DNA of 5,229 bases. Origin: UBA509 sp038729325 (GTDB taxonomy: Archaea; Thermoplasmatota; Thermoplasmata; Thermoplasmatales; Thermoplasmataceae). A model generated the notes under the pieces. The model was not told the DNA's origin. It did no database searches and was given only the letters and a program-made list of their open reading frames with translations. Positions within the stretch are counted from its first letter, which is position 1; every line of letters begins with the position of its first letter. The position numbers and the translations under genes were made by a program. Positions 4,829 through 5,229 of the stretch are shown piece by piece. The stretch lies in contig JAVYSG010000079.1 of assembly GCA_038729325.1 (NCBI GenBank), positions 1 through 5,229 on the forward strand, given 5' to 3'.

Positions 4829-5155
4829 AGCATGCCATCTATCAATATAAACAAAGTTATCCTGAAAAATACTGTTCTTCCTCAGTTGTGATTACTGTTT
4901 TCATACCACTAAGAATTTATGAGCCCTCCTGAAAAAATTGTAAAGCAGGCGTTGCTACGATTCATGTCCGCAACAATACTGCCCATGTTGATATCTGTGT
5001 AACTGAGGTAAGCAACTGCCATTTGAAAAAATAATATCCATCAGTTAAAACCTCAAAAGAATCGCGATTGTAAAGTGAACCTGACAAGAAACATCCAGAC
5101 ACCATAAGAAGGAAACGCCCGTTTATGCTCACTTAGAAAATTTACCAATAATTCT
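4829..5155. other. Spacer without a convincing gene; hairpin and very small ORFs
   Basis: No recognisable gene was found between the TusA-like promoter and the promoter at 5156. The content is uneven: 4921-5020 is about 46% GC inside AT-rich flanks. A broken hairpin lies at 4945-4982 (GCAG and GTTGC against GCAAC and CTGC). CCTCAGTT (4880-4887) recurs inverted as AACTGAGG at 5001-5008. CCTGAAAAA occurs at 4861 and 4928, and ATTGTAAAG at 4937 and 5067. Short open frames exist on both strands: 27 codons from ATG 4919 (+), 37 codons from ATG 5022 (-), and 56 codons from GTG 5132 to 4962 (-). None has a Shine-Dalgarno or a recognisable motif. It could be a decayed gene, a small RNA or plain spacer. 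Confidence 0.5.
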
Positions 5156-5168
5156 GGAAATTTAAATA
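5156..5168 (+). promoter_or_regulatory. BRE/TATA promoter of the gene at 5201
   Basis: GGAAA (5156-5160) directly followed by TTTAAATA (5161-5168) is an excellent archaeal BRE plus TATA pair. It predicts initiation around 5190, a few bases before the AGGTGATG Shine-Dalgarno at 5191-5198. The resulting leader would be about ten bases and contain little besides the ribosome-binding site. Confidence 0.65.
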
Positions 5169-5200
5169 CATATTTGGCTTGTATAAGTAGAGGTGATGAC

Positions 5201-5229
5201 GTGCAGGAAACGAATCCTTTTCTGTTAAA
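5201..5229 (+). CDS. Start of an unidentified gene (partial, nine codons)
   Basis: A new plus-strand gene appears to start with GTG at 5201, immediately after a near-perfect archaeal Shine-Dalgarno AGGTGATG (5191-5198) and a strong promoter. The visible peptide is MQETNPFLL and then the window ends. The competing ATG at 5196 runs into a stop after ten codons, so the GTG is favoured. Nine residues are too few to name a product. Confidence 0.6.

Noticed and set aside
1..5229. CRISPR arrays, insertion sequences, toxin-antitoxin or defence genes
   Set aside because: No regularly spaced repeats, terminal inverted repeats, transposase motifs or nuclease motifs were seen on either strand.

Overview
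The window looks like chromosomal DNA of a Thermoplasmatales-type euryarchaeon (Thermoplasma/Picrophilus relatives). This is inferred from archaeal information-processing genes (SRP54, TFS), TATA boxes 25-30 bp before start codons that imply leaderless mRNAs, archaeal Shine-Dalgarno elements of the GGTGAT type before internal or downstream starts, and a bacterial-type pantothenate kinase of the sort that replaces pantoate kinase in that order. GC content looks to be in the mid-40s percent, with AT-rich spacers. The species cannot be fixed from the sequence alone.

Layout from left to right. A minus-strand tfs-srp54 pair fills 1-1582, with srp54 running off the left edge; it appears to be driven by a strong TATA box near 1610. 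Divergent from it, 1692-2114 (+) encodes a YccU-type CoA-binding protein. A tRNA-Ser(CGA) gene follows at 2146-2228, its promoter overlapping the stop codon of the CoA-binding gene. A short spacer rich in dyad symmetry leads to a TauE/SafE-type permease (2325-3092, +). Convergent with that is a small two-knuckle zinc-ribbon protein (3115-3285, -), and divergent from the latter is a type I pantothenate kinase, coaA (3398-4357, +). A 195-bp AT-rich spacer contains a GC-rich island behind an orphan TATA box, which may be a small RNA. A TusA/SirA-like protein follows (4553-4795, -). About 400 bp without a convincing gene precede the start of another plus-strand gene at 5201, which has a clear promoter and Shine-Dalgarno but is cut off after nine codons.

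The genes are mostly single units rather than one pathway. Two loose themes appear: CoA metabolism (CoA-binding protein and CoaA) and sulfur handling (TauE-like permease and TusA-like protein). Neither is an operon. No mobile element, CRISPR array or defence system was seen. The points most worth a second look are the close resemblance of CoaA to the feedback-regulated bacterial enzyme, the variant GTPase motifs in SRP54, the TusA-like protein lacking the second proline of its CPxP motif, and the two non-coding or small-ORF candidates flanking tusA.
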